The notes beneath the pieces are model-generated. The model saw nothing but the letters and a program-made list of their open reading frames with translations, had not been told where the DNA came from and did no database searches. This document shows positions 43,062 through 52,515 of a stretch of DNA of 64,000 bases, in pieces. Source of the stretch: Henriciella sp. (lineage in GTDB: Bacteria; Pseudomonadota; Alphaproteobacteria; Caulobacterales; Hyphomonadaceae); NCBI GenBank assembly GCA_013213825.1, contig JABSQA010000004.1, positions 1 to 64,000 on the forward strand, written 5' to 3'. Position 1 is the stretch's first letter; each line of letters begins with the position of its first letter. The position numbers and the translations under genes were made by a program.

Positions 43062-43594
43062 CGCGTCAGCGCATCGGTTCCGGGCGGATTGGCGAAAGGC
43101 GCGAATACGTGCAAATCTCGCGTCTCTGCATAATGCGTCAGGGCCCAAACCACGGTCGGAAAGGCGAGTTCTGACCATGGAATGTCCTTCCACTCGACCA
43201 GTTTCACCGCTTCGCTTTCTGGACCGACGCCATAATCGCCGAGGAGCCGGGCCCGAAACATGACTTGTACCTGGCCAATGCGCGGCACAGAATAAACCGC
43301 TAAGAGTCGGTCGATCTCGATGTCGGCCAGGGCTTCTTCCTGCGCTTCGCGCTGCGCCGCTTCTTCGACGGATTCCCCAAGCTCCATGAACCCTGCGGGA
43401 AGGGTCCAGAATCCTTTGCGCGGTTCGATGGCACGTTTGCAGAGCAGGATTTTGTCATCCTTCAGGACCACCGATCCCGCGACGATTTTTGGGTTTTGAT
43501 AGTCAATAAAGTCGCAACGCTGGCAAACACGGCGCTCTTTGTCATCGCCTGTGGGGACTTCAAGCGCAAATTCGGGGGTGGCTTTGACTGTCAT
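43058..43594 (-). CDS. Nudix family hydrolase
   Basis: A 178-residue protein. The Nudix box reads GFMELGESVEEAAQREAQEEALADIE, matching Gx5Ex7REUxEE except that the penultimate Gly is Ala. An N-terminal CQRC pair with YQNPKIV resembles the short zinc-ribbon-like start of NADH-pyrophosphatase-related Nudix proteins, but only one CxxC is present. The substrate (nucleotide diphosphate derivative) cannot be specified. ATG at 43594 fits the family start; an in-frame upstream extension is not needed. Confidence 0.88.
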   Translation of the reverse strand: MTVKATPEFALEVPTGDDKERRVCQRCDFIDYQNPKIVAGSVVLKDDKILLCKRAIEPRKGFWTLPAGFMELGESVEEAAQREAQEEALADIEIDRLLAVYSVPRIGQVQVMFRARLLGDYGVGPESEAVKLVEWKDIPWSELAFPTVVWALTHYAETRDLHVFAPFANPPGTDALTR

Positions 43595-43699
43595 TTTTCT
43601 GTCAGCCTCTCGCTTTATGGGAGAATTCAATTGATCTGCACACGGTATTTTTGCTTTTAGAGTGTAGAACGGGGATGGGTAGGACCTAAGGCGACGGTG

Positions 43700-44209
43700 A
43701 TGAGCAAGCAAGAGACGAGTACGGAATTTACGCTGGCGCGTTCCGTGACGCATTTACTGCACCGCGCCCAGCAAGCTGCGGTGAATGAGTCTGCGAACGG
43801 GCTGGCGGACAAAGGCCTAACCATTCGCCAATTCGCGGTCCTCGCAGCACTGAATGATGAAGATGGACAAAGTCAGTCCAGCCTTGTCGATGTCACCGGT
43901 ATTGACCGGTCTACTCTGGCCGACATGGTTTCGCGCATGGAGAAAACCGGCTTGGTGAAGCGGGTAAAGTCAGCCGAAGACGCGCGTGCGAAAGCTGTTT
44001 CACTGACGGATGAAGGCCGAACCGCCTTTGAGGGCGCGGCGCCAGAAGTCATGCGCGCCGATGAAATCCTCACCGAGGAATTGCGCAAATCGAGACGTGA
44101 AAGCCTGCTTTTGTCGCTGTCCATCATCTCTGGCGACTATGAGGAAGAGGAAGAAGAGCTTCCAAAGTCGAAGAAGAAAAAGAAGAAAAAGAAAAAGAAG
44201 AAGAAATAG
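43700..44209 (+). CDS. MarR family regulator with poly-lysine tail
   Basis: A 169-residue regulator. Residues about 10-135 form a winged-helix MarR domain: LTIRQFAVLAALNDEDGQSQSSLVDVTGIDRSTLADMVSRMEKTGLVKR and the wing AEDARAKAVSLTDEG. The C-terminus is a run of six acidic residues followed shortly by 12 consecutive lysines (codons AAG/AAA at 44171-44206) before the stop. The tail is coded by a mix of AAA and AAG, so it is unlikely to come from simple slippage. It is divergent from the Nudix gene. Its ligand and targets are unknown. Confidence 0.88.
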   Translation: MSKQETSTEFTLARSVTHLLHRAQQAAVNESANGLADKGLTIRQFAVLAALNDEDGQSQSSLVDVTGIDRSTLADMVSRMEKTGLVKRVKSAEDARAKAVSLTDEGRTAFEGAAPEVMRADEILTEELRKSRRESLLLSLSIISGDYEEEEEELPKSKKKKKKKKKKKK

Positions 44210-44213
44210 GCGC

Positions 44214-44366
44214 TTAGCCCTCGTCTTCTTGCGCTTTCAATCGGTCTAACCGAGCTTTGGCCTGGCGCGCGCGCACCACGGCGTAGAGGCTCAACAAAGC
44301 TGGCACGATCACGCCGATCAGCACAATCGTCCAAATATAAGCGGCATTCTTATCGAACTCGGGCAC
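44214..44366 (-). CDS. ccmD: Heme exporter protein CcmD
   Basis: A 50-residue protein starting (GTG)PEFDKNAAYIWTIVLIGVIVPALL with one transmembrane helix, followed by a basic C-terminal helix (RARQAKARLDRLKAQ). Size, helix and position directly after ccmC are those of CcmD, which holds heme-loaded CcmE in the CcmABC complex. The gene follows the ccmC stop after a few bases (TAGATCGTG). No ccmE or ccmG gene lies downstream; they must be elsewhere. Confidence 0.85.
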   Translation of the reverse strand: MPEFDKNAAYIWTIVLIGVIVPALLSLYAVVRARQAKARLDRLKAQEDEG

Positions 44367-44369
44367 GAT

Positions 44370-45131
44370 CTATGCCTCGCTCAATCGCCGCGCGAGAATG
44401 GCATCGGCTTGTTGGCCAAAAATCTCTGCGCGCATCAGCAACATAATCAGACCAGATACGAAGAGGAGTTGGCCGAAAAAGCCAATCATCAAGGGCACGA
44501 GAAAGACTGGATGAATGCCGACATTCTCCGCAGCGGCTTCGCCAAAACGGATCACGCTGGATGGTTGGTGAATGGTCGACTCTTTCCAGAGATCGACTGA
44601 GAATTTGATAATCGGCACATTGATCAATCCCACCATGGCGAGGATGGCGCCTGCGCGGGCCGCTTTTTGCCGCGTATCAAGCGCCGCCCGCAAGGCCATA
44701 TAGCCAATAAACAGGAATAGCAGGACCAAGACGGACATCAATCGGCTGTCATATAGGATCACATTGCGCCAGGCTTTTCCCCAAGTCGGCTCGCCCCAGA
44801 TCGCGCCCGTGGCGAAACAGAGCGCGGTATATCCTGCACCTATTGGCGCGATCGCGCGCGCAGCGACGTCCGCCAGTTCATGTCGCCAAATGAACCAGAC
44901 GAAACTGGCCCCGGCTAAGCCAACGTAAAGGCCCATACACAGCCATGCGCTGGGCACGTGAATGAACATCGCTCTCGCAATGTCTCCACCTTGTGCAGGG
45001 ACGGGGGGAACGACCCAGAGGCCTTGATAGAGGCTCCATGCCGACAGGATCAGGCCGAGCCCAATGGTGATCGGAATGGCGATCTTGGAAAACCCCATAA
45101 AACGGTGCGGATTGGCAAGAATGGACCACAT
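44370..45131 (-). CDS. ccmC: Heme exporter protein CcmC (altered WWD region)
   Basis: A 253-residue membrane protein with six helices, the part of the Ccm system that presents heme to CcmE in the periplasm. His58 (FIHVPSAW) and the second heme-ligand histidine (STIHQPSS near 188) are present. The tryptophan-rich WWD loop, normally WGTWWVWDARLTS, reads WGKAWRNVILYDSRLMS (about residues 117-133), longer by about four residues and with fewer Trp. Family membership is clear; whether the loop still binds heme is open. It follows ccmB with a 20-bp gap. Confidence 0.9.
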   Translation of the reverse strand: MWSILANPHRFMGFSKIAIPITIGLGLILSAWSLYQGLWVVPPVPAQGGDIARAMFIHVPSAWLCMGLYVGLAGASFVWFIWRHELADVAARAIAPIGAGYTALCFATGAIWGEPTWGKAWRNVILYDSRLMSVLVLLFLFIGYMALRAALDTRQKAARAGAILAMVGLINVPIIKFSVDLWKESTIHQPSSVIRFGEAAAENVGIHPVFLVPLMIGFFGQLLFVSGLIMLLMRAEIFGQQADAILARRLSEA

Positions 45132-45151
45132 ATTGTCTATCTAATCGCCTA

Positions 45152-45814
45152 TTATTCCGCCGCCAACCGTAAAGCCGCGCCCATCGCAGCAGGTGCGACA
45201 CCAAGTGCAAATAGGCAGGCTGCGCTGAGGAATAGGATAGACGCCCCGTCAAAGCCCTCCGTTAGGCTAAGCGTTCCAAAGATTATTGCGGGGACGAAGA
45301 AAGGGATGGCGATGAGTGCAATCAATAAGCCAGCCCGCGCGACCCCGGCCGCCAAAGCCGCCGCCACGCCGCCCCAAAGAAAAAACGTGAAACCGCCTAT
45401 CCCATAAGCGGCCATGGCCGGAACCATGTCCTCAAACGGCACGCCGAGCAATCGCCCGAGAATGGGCGCCATCAGGATAAGCGGCGCGCCGGAGATCAGC
45501 CAATGCGCGAGGGTTTTAGTCAGCGCGATAAGCGAGATGGAGGCCTCTTCTTGGACCCACAGATCCAGAGCGCCGTCCTGTAAGTCGGCCTGAAACACGC
45601 GCTCCAATGTGACCAATGACGCCAAGGCCAGCGCTAACCACAAAACACCCGGCCCGATCTTGGCAAGCGTTTCCGCCTCGTCGCCCAAAGTGAAGGGGAC
45701 CAGCATGGCGGTGCCGGAAAAGAAACCGATGGGCAGCAATAGGCCCGCCCCAGAGGCCCAGGCCTCGGACAGAGCTTGCCGGAATGCGGAGAAGAGGGGG
45801 GCGGGGTTACTCAT
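45152..45814 (-). CDS. ccmB: Heme exporter protein CcmB
   Basis: A 220-residue membrane protein with six helices, the permease of the CcmAB ABC module. Characteristic segments are LFSAFRQALSEAWASGAGLLLPIGFF, RVFQADLQDGALDLW (cytoplasmic amphipathic loop for CcmA contact) and PFFVPAIIFGTLSL. The start at 45814 overlaps the end of the upstream unknown membrane gene by 8 bp, so translation is coupled. Confidence 0.9.
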   Translation of the reverse strand: MSNPAPLFSAFRQALSEAWASGAGLLLPIGFFSGTAMLVPFTLGDEAETLAKIGPGVLWLALALASLVTLERVFQADLQDGALDLWVQEEASISLIALTKTLAHWLISGAPLILMAPILGRLLGVPFEDMVPAMAAYGIGGFTFFLWGGVAAALAAGVARAGLLIALIAIPFFVPAIIFGTLSLTEGFDGASILFLSAACLFALGVAPAAMGAALRLAAE

Positions 45815-46265
45815 TCTTCGGTCCCGCGATCCAAATCCCAGCGATGGCGATGGCAGCAAAGAACGCAATCCAAGACCATCCTAAAAAGAGCATCTGGCTG
45901 GTGCCATACATGGACATCACGAGCCAAGCTGTGCCCGCCACGCCAGCGATGATCAGGGCGGCGACCGTCATGCCCATGCGCGCCCCAATATCTCGACTCG
46001 GACGGTCGAGATCGGTAGAGGGGCGCTCGCCCCATGGTCCTGCGTCTGATGTTTGCGTGTCGTCTTCGTATTTTACTCTGGGCCCGCTCGCCAGCACGGC
46101 CCAACACGCCGCAATCCCAAACACAGCGGCAATCAGCGCAACGATGAGTTCAGCGATCCCGCCCGAATAAGCGGCACTCTTGAGCATGCCATATACAATT
46201 GCGCTGCAAACGATGAAGACAAGCACACAAAACGCGGCCTTGAGACTTGATATTTGCCGTTTCAC
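45807..46265 (-). CDS. Unknown four-helix membrane protein inside the ccm operon
   Basis: A 152-residue protein with four predicted transmembrane helices in two pairs, separated by a charged cytoplasmic or periplasmic loop (SGPRVKYEDDTQTSDAGPWGERPSTDLDRPSRD). No family recognised. It lies between ccmA and ccmB, overlapping ccmA by 4 bp (ATGA) and ccmB by 8 bp. In most operons ccmA and ccmB are adjacent, so this insert is unusual and a role in the heme exporter complex is inferred from the tight coupling. Confidence 0.75.
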   Translation of the reverse strand: MKRQISSLKAAFCVLVFIVCSAIVYGMLKSAAYSGGIAELIVALIAAVFGIAACWAVLASGPRVKYEDDTQTSDAGPWGERPSTDLDRPSRDIGARMGMTVAALIIAGVAGTAWLVMSMYGTSQMLFLGWSWIAFFAAIAIAGIWIAGPKNE

Positions 46266-46837
46266 AGCGCCACCTCGCTGCTCGCTTTAACCGGCGCCGC
46301 ACCGTGAAGAGCCGCGATCACAGCGCCGCCATCGGCCCTGTGCGCTTCAATCATCTCGGCCAAATAGGCCTGCCCATCTGTATCCAAAGCATTGAAGGGC
46401 TCATCCAACAGCCAAAGCTTGCGGGAGACCAGCTTTAGTCGTCCGAGCGCCGTGCGTCGTTTTTGGCCAGCGGAGAGCATGCGGCTCGGCACGTCTGCGG
46501 GGCGGCGCAAGCTCGTCCTCTTCAGAATGTCATCAATATCAGCCTCACTGCCCCAGACCTTCGCCCAGTGCTGTAAATGTGTCCGTGGCGTTTCATGGGC
46601 TTTCAGACCATTTGTGTGGCCAATCCAGTGATGCGACGCCGATCGTTCTATCTCGCCCGCCTGAGGGGGCGAAAGCCCTGCGAGTTGCCGCAGAAGTGTG
46701 GTTATGCCAGTGCCATTAGCGCCGCGCAGCAGAACCAAGTCACCCGCCTTGGCTTCGACCGAGACATCCCGAAACAGCACGCGTTCACCTCGAACCGCGC
46801 CGAGGCTCTGGCCGTGGATGAGCCGGGTGTCGCTCAT
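46262..46837 (-). CDS. ccmA: Heme exporter ATPase CcmA (Walker A lysine replaced)
   Basis: A 191-residue ABC ATPase of the CcmABCD complex, which releases holo-CcmE from CcmC. The Walker A motif reads [12 protein letters not shown], where the lysine that binds ATP phosphate is isoleucine (ATA, minus strand, forward bases 46703-46705; AAA would give lysine). [15 protein letters not shown] and a switch histidine are present. If the sequence is right, ATP hydrolysis should be impaired. Length and neighbours are normal for CcmA. It is divergent from acnA. Confidence 0.87.
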   Translation of the reverse strand: MSDTRLIHGQSLGAVRGERVLFRDVSVEAKAGDLVLLRGANGTGITTLLRQLAGLSPPQAGEIERSASHHWIGHTNGLKAHETPRTHLQHWAKVWGSEADIDDILKRTSLRRPADVPSRMLSAGQKRRTALGRLKLVSRKLWLLDEPFNALDTDGQAYLAEMIEAHRADGGAVIAALHGAAPVKASSEVAL

Positions 46838-46887
46838 CTGTTGCGCGCTCCGTATAAGGCTTGGGAAGAGATAGACTTATTGCCGAT

Positions 46888-46916
46888 TTGCTTCCACTCA
46901 CCCGTCACCCTATCTG
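46888..46916 (+). promoter_or_regulatory. Possible acnA promoter
   Basis: TTGCTT (46888-46893) and TATCTG (46911-46916) are spaced by 17 bp and lie about 70 bp before the acnA start. This is a moderate match to a housekeeping promoter. Other candidates in the 147-bp region between ccmA and acnA cannot be excluded. Confidence 0.3.
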
Positions 46917-46984
46917 ATACCCGAGACTCAAATATCGCCGCCATAGCGCCGCCCGGTAGAACAATTTTAGAGGAGCGATTGCCC

Positions 46985-49672
46985 ATGCCTTCCCTCGACA
47001 GCTTTAAGGCCCGTAAGACCCTATCCGTAAACGGTAAGGATTATACTTACTACTCCCTGGATGCCGCAGCCGAAAACGGCCTCGGTGATATATCGAGATT
47101 GCCGGCCTCGCTGAAAGTGTTGCTCGAGAATATGCTTCGCAATGAAGATGGCACCACAGTGACCAAGGATGATATCACCGCGTTTAAGACCTGGCTCGAT
47201 AATGGCGGAAACGTCACACAAGAAATCGCCTACCGTCCCGCGCGTGTCTTGATGCAGGATTTTACCGGCGTCCCCGCCGTGGTCGACCTCGCCGCGATGC
47301 GTGATGCGGCTGAAAAACTTGGTGCCGTTGCCGACTCGATCAATCCGCAAGTGCCGGTCGATTTGGTCATTGACCATTCAGTTATGGTGGACAGTTTCGC
47401 CGGACCCGAGAGCTTTCAACGCAATGTCGAAATTGAGTATAAGCGCAATCAAGAACGCTATGAATTTTTGCGTTGGGGAGCTTCGGCGTTTGAGAATTTC
47501 CGCGTCGTCCCACCCGGCACCGGTATCTGTCACCAGGTGAATTTGGAATATCTCGGCCAAACCGTTTGGACCAAAGAAGTGGATGGGGAAACGATTGCTT
47601 ATCCAGACACATGCGTCGGGACCGATTCTCACACGACCATGATCAACGCTTTATCGGTGCTCGGCTGGGGCGTTGGCGGGATCGAAGCCGAAGCCGCAAT
47701 GCTGGGACAGCCGGTCTCCATGCTCATCCCCGAAGTGATTGGGTTTAAGCTCACGGGCAAACTCCCCGAAGGCGCGACAGCGACGGACTTGGTTCTGACG
47801 GTGACGAAGATGATGCGCGATTATGGGGTTGTCGCGAAGTTTACTGAATTCTTTGGACCAGGACTCGCCAATCTGACTTTGGAAGACGAGGCAACTCTGG
47901 CAAATATGTCACCGGAATTCGGATCGACATGTGCTTTCTTCCCGGTCGACCAAGATACGATCACCTATATTACCAATACCGGGCGTGACGCAGAGCGAAT
48001 TGCACTGGTCGAAGCCTATGCCAAGGCCCAAGGCTATTGGCGCCCAGATATGGCGGACCCGGTTTTCACCGATACGATTGAGCTCGATCTTTCGACGGTC
48101 GTGCCAAGCATCTCAGGTCCGAAACGACCACAAGACCAAGTCTTATTGTCTGAAGCAGACACAAAATTTGCTGAGGCCATGGTCAAAGAATTTGGCACCG
48201 CAGCAGACGATCCAACCCGAGTGCAAGTTGACGGCGAAGACTTTTCTGTCACCCATGGCGATGTTTTCATTGCCGCCATCACGTCTTGCACCAATACATC
48301 AAACCCGAGTGTCTTGATCGCTGCGGGCCTGCTCGCGCGGAAGGCTGCAGCGTTGGGGCTTAATCGTAAGCCTTGGGTGAAGACCTCATTCGCGCCAGGC
48401 TCGCAAGTGGTCACGGACTATCTCGACAAAGCCGATTTGACCAAAGATCTGAATGCGCTTGGGTTCAATTTGGTCGGCTATGGCTGCACCACATGTATCG
48501 GTAATTCCGGGCCGCTTCAGCCAGAGATTGCCAAAGCGATTGCCGAAGGCGATCTGGTCTCGTGTTCTGTGCTTTCGGGTAACCGAAACTTTGAAGGCCG
48601 GATTGGGCCCGACATTAAGGCCAATTATCTCGCGTCGCCGCCATTGGTCGTGGCCTATGCGATTGCGGGCTCGCTCAAGATCAACATCACTAAAGACCCT
48701 CTTGGTCAGGATAAGGATGGCAATGACGTCTATCTCAAAGATCTTTGGCCAAGTTCGCACGAGATTTCAGCGATAATGGCCGAATGCGTGACGCCTCAAA
48801 TGTTCGCGGAGCGCTATTCAGATGTCTTCAAAGGTGACCAACAGTGGCGGGACATCGAAGTTTCGGGCGGTCAGACCTATGGTTGGCCAATGGGCTCGAC
48901 CTATGTTCAGAACCCGCCCTATTTCCAAGGCATGTCGCCACACGTCCAAGCGCCTGCAGACATTCACAAAGCGCGGGTCCTGGCGCTTTTTGGAGATTCG
49001 ATCACCACCGATCATATCTCCCCGGCGGGCTCGATCAAAGCGTCCAGTCCGGCGGGCGCCTATTTGCAGAGCAATCAAGTCAGCGTGCTCGACTTCAACT
49101 CCTATGGCTCACGCCGTGGCAATCATGAAGTGATGATGCGCGGTACGTTCGCGAATATTCGGATCAAGAACCAAATGGTTCCAGGCGTTGAAGGCGGTGT
49201 CACGATCCACCATCCAAGCGGTGATCAGATGCCAATCTATGATGCGGCGATGCGGTATATGGATAAGAATGTTCCGCTCGTCGTGTTTGCCGGGACGCTT
49301 TACGGCAACGGCTCGTCGCGCGACTGGGCTGCGAAAGGGACCATTCTGCTCGGCGTGCGCGCAGTGATTGCGGGCTCATTTGAGCGTATTCACCGGTCGA
49401 ATTTGATTGGCATGGGTGTTCTTCCACTCGAGTTCGAAGCCGGCACGAGCTGGGAAACGCTCGGCTTAAAGGGGGATGAAGAGGTGACCATTGAGGGCAT
49501 TAATTCGATCAAGCCGCGCCAAACCGTGGAAGTGAAAATCACCAAGGCTGACGGCTCAACCGTGACCGCGAATACAACCGTACGGATCGATACCGATAAT
49601 GAGCTCGACTATTATCGCAATGGCGGCATCCTCCACTATGTCTTGCGCAATCTCGCCCATGAGGCTGCGTAA
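46985..49672 (+). CDS. acnA: Aconitate hydratase A
   Basis: A TCA-cycle [4Fe-4S] enzyme that converts citrate to isocitrate. The 895-residue length is typical of AcnA. Cluster ligands are in [11 protein letters not shown] and [12 protein letters not shown]; other motifs include [24 protein letters not shown]-like [14 protein letters not shown] and [16 protein letters not shown] at 46985 with GGAG nine bases upstream is chosen; the frame stays open to 46577, but that portion overlaps ccmA on the other strand and has no homology to aconitase. Divergent ccmA and downstream DUF1223 recall a common alphaproteobacterial arrangement. Confidence 0.97.
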   Translation: MPSLDSFKARKTLSVNGKDYTYYSLDAAAENGLGDISRLPASLKVLLENMLRNEDGTTVTKDDITAFKTWLDNGGNVTQEIAYRPARVLMQDFTGVPAVVDLAAMRDAAEKLGAVADSINPQVPVDLVIDHSVMVDSFAGPESFQRNVEIEYKRNQERYEFLRWGASAFENFRVVPPGTGICHQVNLEYLGQTVWTKEVDGETIAYPDTCVGTDSHTTMINALSVLGWGVGGIEAEAAMLGQPVSMLIPEVIGFKLTGKLPEGATATDLVLTVTKMMRDYGVVAKFTEFFGPGLANLTLEDEATLANMSPEFGSTCAFFPVDQDTITYITNTGRDAERIALVEAYAKAQGYWRPDMADPVFTDTIELDLSTVVPSISGPKRPQDQVLLSEADTKFAEAMVKEFGTAADDPTRVQVDGEDFSVTHGDVFIAAITSCTNTSNPSVLIAAGLLARKAAALGLNRKPWVKTSFAPGSQVVTDYLDKADLTKDLNALGFNLVGYGCTTCIGNSGPLQPEIAKAIAEGDLVSCSVLSGNRNFEGRIGPDIKANYLASPPLVVAYAIAGSLKINITKDPLGQDKDGNDVYLKDLWPSSHEISAIMAECVTPQMFAERYSDVFKGDQQWRDIEVSGGQTYGWPMGSTYVQNPPYFQGMSPHVQAPADIHKARVLALFGDSITTDHISPAGSIKASSPAGAYLQSNQVSVLDFNSYGSRRGNHEVMMRGTFANIRIKNQMVPGVEGGVTIHHPSGDQMPIYDAAMRYMDKNVPLVVFAGTLYGNGSSRDWAAKGTILLGVRAVIAGSFERIHRSNLIGMGVLPLEFEAGTSWETLGLKGDEEVTIEGINSIKPRQTVEVKITKADGSTVTANTTVRIDTDNELDYYRNGGILHYVLRNLAHEAA

Positions 49673-49730
49673 CGCAGTCTTCACGGCGTAGTGAATTCCA
49701 TTCGATCGAAGAAACGGTTATGAGGCACTC

Positions 49731-50381
49731 ATGGTGCGTTTCTTCGCCTTTTTTGCTTTGGCCACTTGGTTGGTTGGCGCCGCTTATGCGGACGCTGAGC
49801 GACCTGTATTGGTTGAGCTCTTTGCCAATCAAAATTGCCCGGCATGCCCCAAAGCGCATCGCACGATGCAGCAAATCAATGCCGAACGCGATGATGTTTT
49901 GATCCTGACATGGACGGTCAATTATTGGGACTATTTAGGCGATCCGGACCCCATGTCCCTGCCAGAGGCGAAGGATCGTCAGATGTCTTATACGGATCGT
50001 CTGAGCCTGCGCGCGCCATATACGCCGCAATCCTTCTATGATGGGGCGAAAGAATGCCCGGGGACGCGCAAGCGAGATATTCGTCGAAACATCTCAAAGC
50101 GCGTTGATCTACGTGACGCGAATGCGCCTTATTTAAACTGGGCGGACAATGCTCTGACCGTGATGGGTAAAAGCGATGCCACGCTTGAAATCACGCTTGT
50201 CGAATACCTGTCCGGCGAGGCGAACACGACGACAATGGTTAACCCTGTCACGCGTGTGGAATCTCTCGGATTGTGGATGGATGATTCCACCCCGATCGCC
50301 ATTGATTGCGAGCAGAATTGCGCGGTCCTTTTGCAGGAACAAGACAATGGCGTCGTTGTTTCTGCGATTGCCATTCAGTAA
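49731..50381 (+). CDS. DUF1223 family exported thioredoxin-like protein
   Basis: A 216-residue protein with a signal peptide (cleaved after AAYA). The mature part begins RPVLVELFANQNCPACPKAHRTM, matching the family pattern ELFTSQGCSSCP, with a CPAC pair in a thioredoxin-like fold. A middle region WTVNYWDYLGDPDP and a C-terminal domain with two more cysteines (IDCEQNCAVL) follow. The family is periplasmic and of unknown function. It sits 58 bp after acnA, as in other alphaproteobacteria. Confidence 0.88.
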   Translation: MVRFFAFFALATWLVGAAYADAERPVLVELFANQNCPACPKAHRTMQQINAERDDVLILTWTVNYWDYLGDPDPMSLPEAKDRQMSYTDRLSLRAPYTPQSFYDGAKECPGTRKRDIRRNISKRVDLRDANAPYLNWADNALTVMGKSDATLEITLVEYLSGEANTTTMVNPVTRVESLGLWMDDSTPIAIDCEQNCAVLLQEQDNGVVVSAIAIQ

Positions 50382-50467
50382 AATTTCAACGGATTATTTA
50401 AACCATCCGTAGGGGGCTGATTATAGCTCTTTCTGCGCTGCGTTGTCTTTTTGAGAAAGATCTACGC

Positions 50468-52507
50468 ATGCTACGATCAAGCGCCGCCCCCCTCGCTCTT
50501 TGTATTTTCATGTTTGCGTCCTGCACGGAGAGCGCCGATACGCCTGTGCCGCCGATTGGCGATGATGCGATCGGTGAAGTTGAGTTGGACATTAATGATG
50601 TCACATTGAAAATTGTGTCGTCGCCAGAAGCGGCAGCAACGAAAAGTGCCTACTCTTCGACCTTAGCGACCATTCGCGAAAATCAACCTTGGGACGTCAC
50701 GCTTATCGCTTCGGACGGGCGCGGTGGAACAGTGGCCCTTACTTTAGCGGATGCGGGTAATGGTGATGCGGAAGCTTTTAGTTTCGATACAGAGACCGGC
50801 GCGTTTAAGCTTCTTGAACCGCAAAATTACGAGAAACCCATAGACCACAATCAAGACAATACATTTGAAATGGTCATGGTTGCGCATGAATATCCTGGCC
50901 AACCCAGCATCCCTTTCGAGATTGATATCTCCAATATGGTAGAAGTCTTCGACAATAAAGAAGTCATTCGCTTTGGCGGTGAGACAGCCTTTCGAGGCCT
51001 TGGCCGGAACGCCGCAAATTTGGGGGATATAGATGGTGATGGTCAGCCCGAATTGATGATCGCGGCGCCGGGTCAGCATACGCGAGATCGTGGAGAGTTC
51101 TTTCCGCCCGAAGGATCGGAACATGGGGCGGTCTACATTATTCCTGGCAAGCTCCTCATTGAGGCGGATACGCTAGAAATGCTGGAGAGTGATACGAATG
51201 GCGTGTTAAAGATTGATGGCGTCGAAGGGGACATGCACTTTGGTTATAATTGGACTGTGATTGGGGATCTCGACGAAGACGGCATCAATGATTTCGTCAC
51301 TGCCCGCAACCAAACAGAACTCAACATCATCTCGGGCGCAAGCTTGGCGAGCGTAATGCAAACAGGTGGGATTGTGTCGCTCGATGACATACCGCATGCC
51401 ACCGCGATCACACCTGATAATTACTATGTCGATCCCCTAAGTCTCGGTGCAATGGGCGACATGACCGCGGATGGTTTGCCCGAATTGGCTGTATGTATGC
51501 GCAGAGGCGACAATCGCGTGACCACAGGCTTGCTTCATGCTGCCGTTTTAATCACGGGCGCGCCACTCAAAGAGGCGCTTGAACAGAACAATACGATCAT
51601 TCTGGATGACGTGATCCGCGCGAAACAAGCCGGTGGTTTCTACAGGTCTGCAGTGGGACAGGCATTTTGTGGGCCGCTCGAAACTATGGGCGACGTCAAT
51701 GGCGACGGCCTAAACGACGTGTCCATAAATCTTGTCGACTGGAACGAAAGCGCAGCCATCGTTTTTAGCGGTCAGGACCTGCTCAACAGCCTCAGTTTTG
51801 GAGGCATCCGCAACAGCCGCTGGAATTTCTTGGCGCCTGCTACACATATTGGCTTCTGGGACTCTCAGGTGCCAACGGTCACGAACGACCGGATCATAAC
51901 GCCGTTGGGCGACATAAATTCAGATGGCTTTGACGACTTTGCTTTTGGTTGGCTGTTTTTCCAGGATTCGGATAACCTGGATTTAGATAGCGCCTTCATC
52001 GTTTATGGACATGACACAATTCTCGATCGCGACAGCATCGATAGAAGGATCGATCTCAGATCACTTCAAGCGCAAGGAAATGCGGTGCTTTTAGATGGAC
52101 CTTCGGGGGTCGATAAGCTCACCGCGTTATCGGCACTTTTGCCGCCGGAAGACGGTCAACATAAGGCTTTGGTGATGGCGCGTCTGGGGACATATAATGC
52201 GCCAACGGTTCACACGGTGAGTGCTGATGAATTGCCCACGGGGGGCACGCCAACCCTCTCAGTCCCTGTCGCAGGCGCGGGTTCGATGATTGTTCCAGCA
52301 GGTAATCGCGAAAATCAAAGTCGGGTGATTAGCATCGGCGACCTCAATGATGACGGCTATGGCGACCTGCTCATTGGTCAGGATACAACGCGTTGGCTTG
52401 GCCGCGAGGATGCCGGGCTCGTCTATCTGATTTCCGGTGAGCTGATTTTTGAAGCCCGCGAGCGCGGGGAGACATTCGATCCAGCGGTCGCTTATGCTGA
52501 ACAGTAA
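50468..52507 (+). CDS. FG-GAP repeat lipoprotein
   Basis: A 679-residue exported lipoprotein (signal ending MFASC). A first region (about 40-160) has a cadherin-like beta-sandwich look. It is followed by six FG-GAP/integrin-alpha-type repeats with calcium-binding loops of the DxDxDG type: NLGDIDGDGQPELMI, IGDLDEDGINDFVTA, MGDMTADGLPELAV, MGDVNGDGLNDVSI, LGDINSDGFDDFAF and IGDLNDDGYGDLLIG. This predicts a seven-bladed-propeller-like surface protein that binds calcium and probably other molecules. Function unknown; adhesion is a possibility. Confidence 0.87.
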   Translation: MLRSSAAPLALCIFMFASCTESADTPVPPIGDDAIGEVELDINDVTLKIVSSPEAAATKSAYSSTLATIRENQPWDVTLIASDGRGGTVALTLADAGNGDAEAFSFDTETGAFKLLEPQNYEKPIDHNQDNTFEMVMVAHEYPGQPSIPFEIDISNMVEVFDNKEVIRFGGETAFRGLGRNAANLGDIDGDGQPELMIAAPGQHTRDRGEFFPPEGSEHGAVYIIPGKLLIEADTLEMLESDTNGVLKIDGVEGDMHFGYNWTVIGDLDEDGINDFVTARNQTELNIISGASLASVMQTGGIVSLDDIPHATAITPDNYYVDPLSLGAMGDMTADGLPELAVCMRRGDNRVTTGLLHAAVLITGAPLKEALEQNNTIILDDVIRAKQAGGFYRSAVGQAFCGPLETMGDVNGDGLNDVSINLVDWNESAAIVFSGQDLLNSLSFGGIRNSRWNFLAPATHIGFWDSQVPTVTNDRIITPLGDINSDGFDDFAFGWLFFQDSDNLDLDSAFIVYGHDTILDRDSIDRRIDLRSLQAQGNAVLLDGPSGVDKLTALSALLPPEDGQHKALVMARLGTYNAPTVHTVSADELPTGGTPTLSVPVAGAGSMIVPAGNRENQSRVISIGDLNDDGYGDLLIGQDTTRWLGREDAGLVYLISGELIFEARERGETFDPAVAYAEQ

Positions 52508-52515
52508 GTTTGTGT

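Noticed and set aside
46577-46984. N-terminal extension of the aconitase frame.
   Set aside because: It overlaps ccmA on the opposite strand, lacks aconitase homology, and a ribosome site supports the start at 46985.
50389-50410. Inverted repeat ACGGAT/ATCCGT after the DUF1223 gene as a terminator.
   Set aside because: The stem is only 6 bp with a 10-base loop and no following T run.
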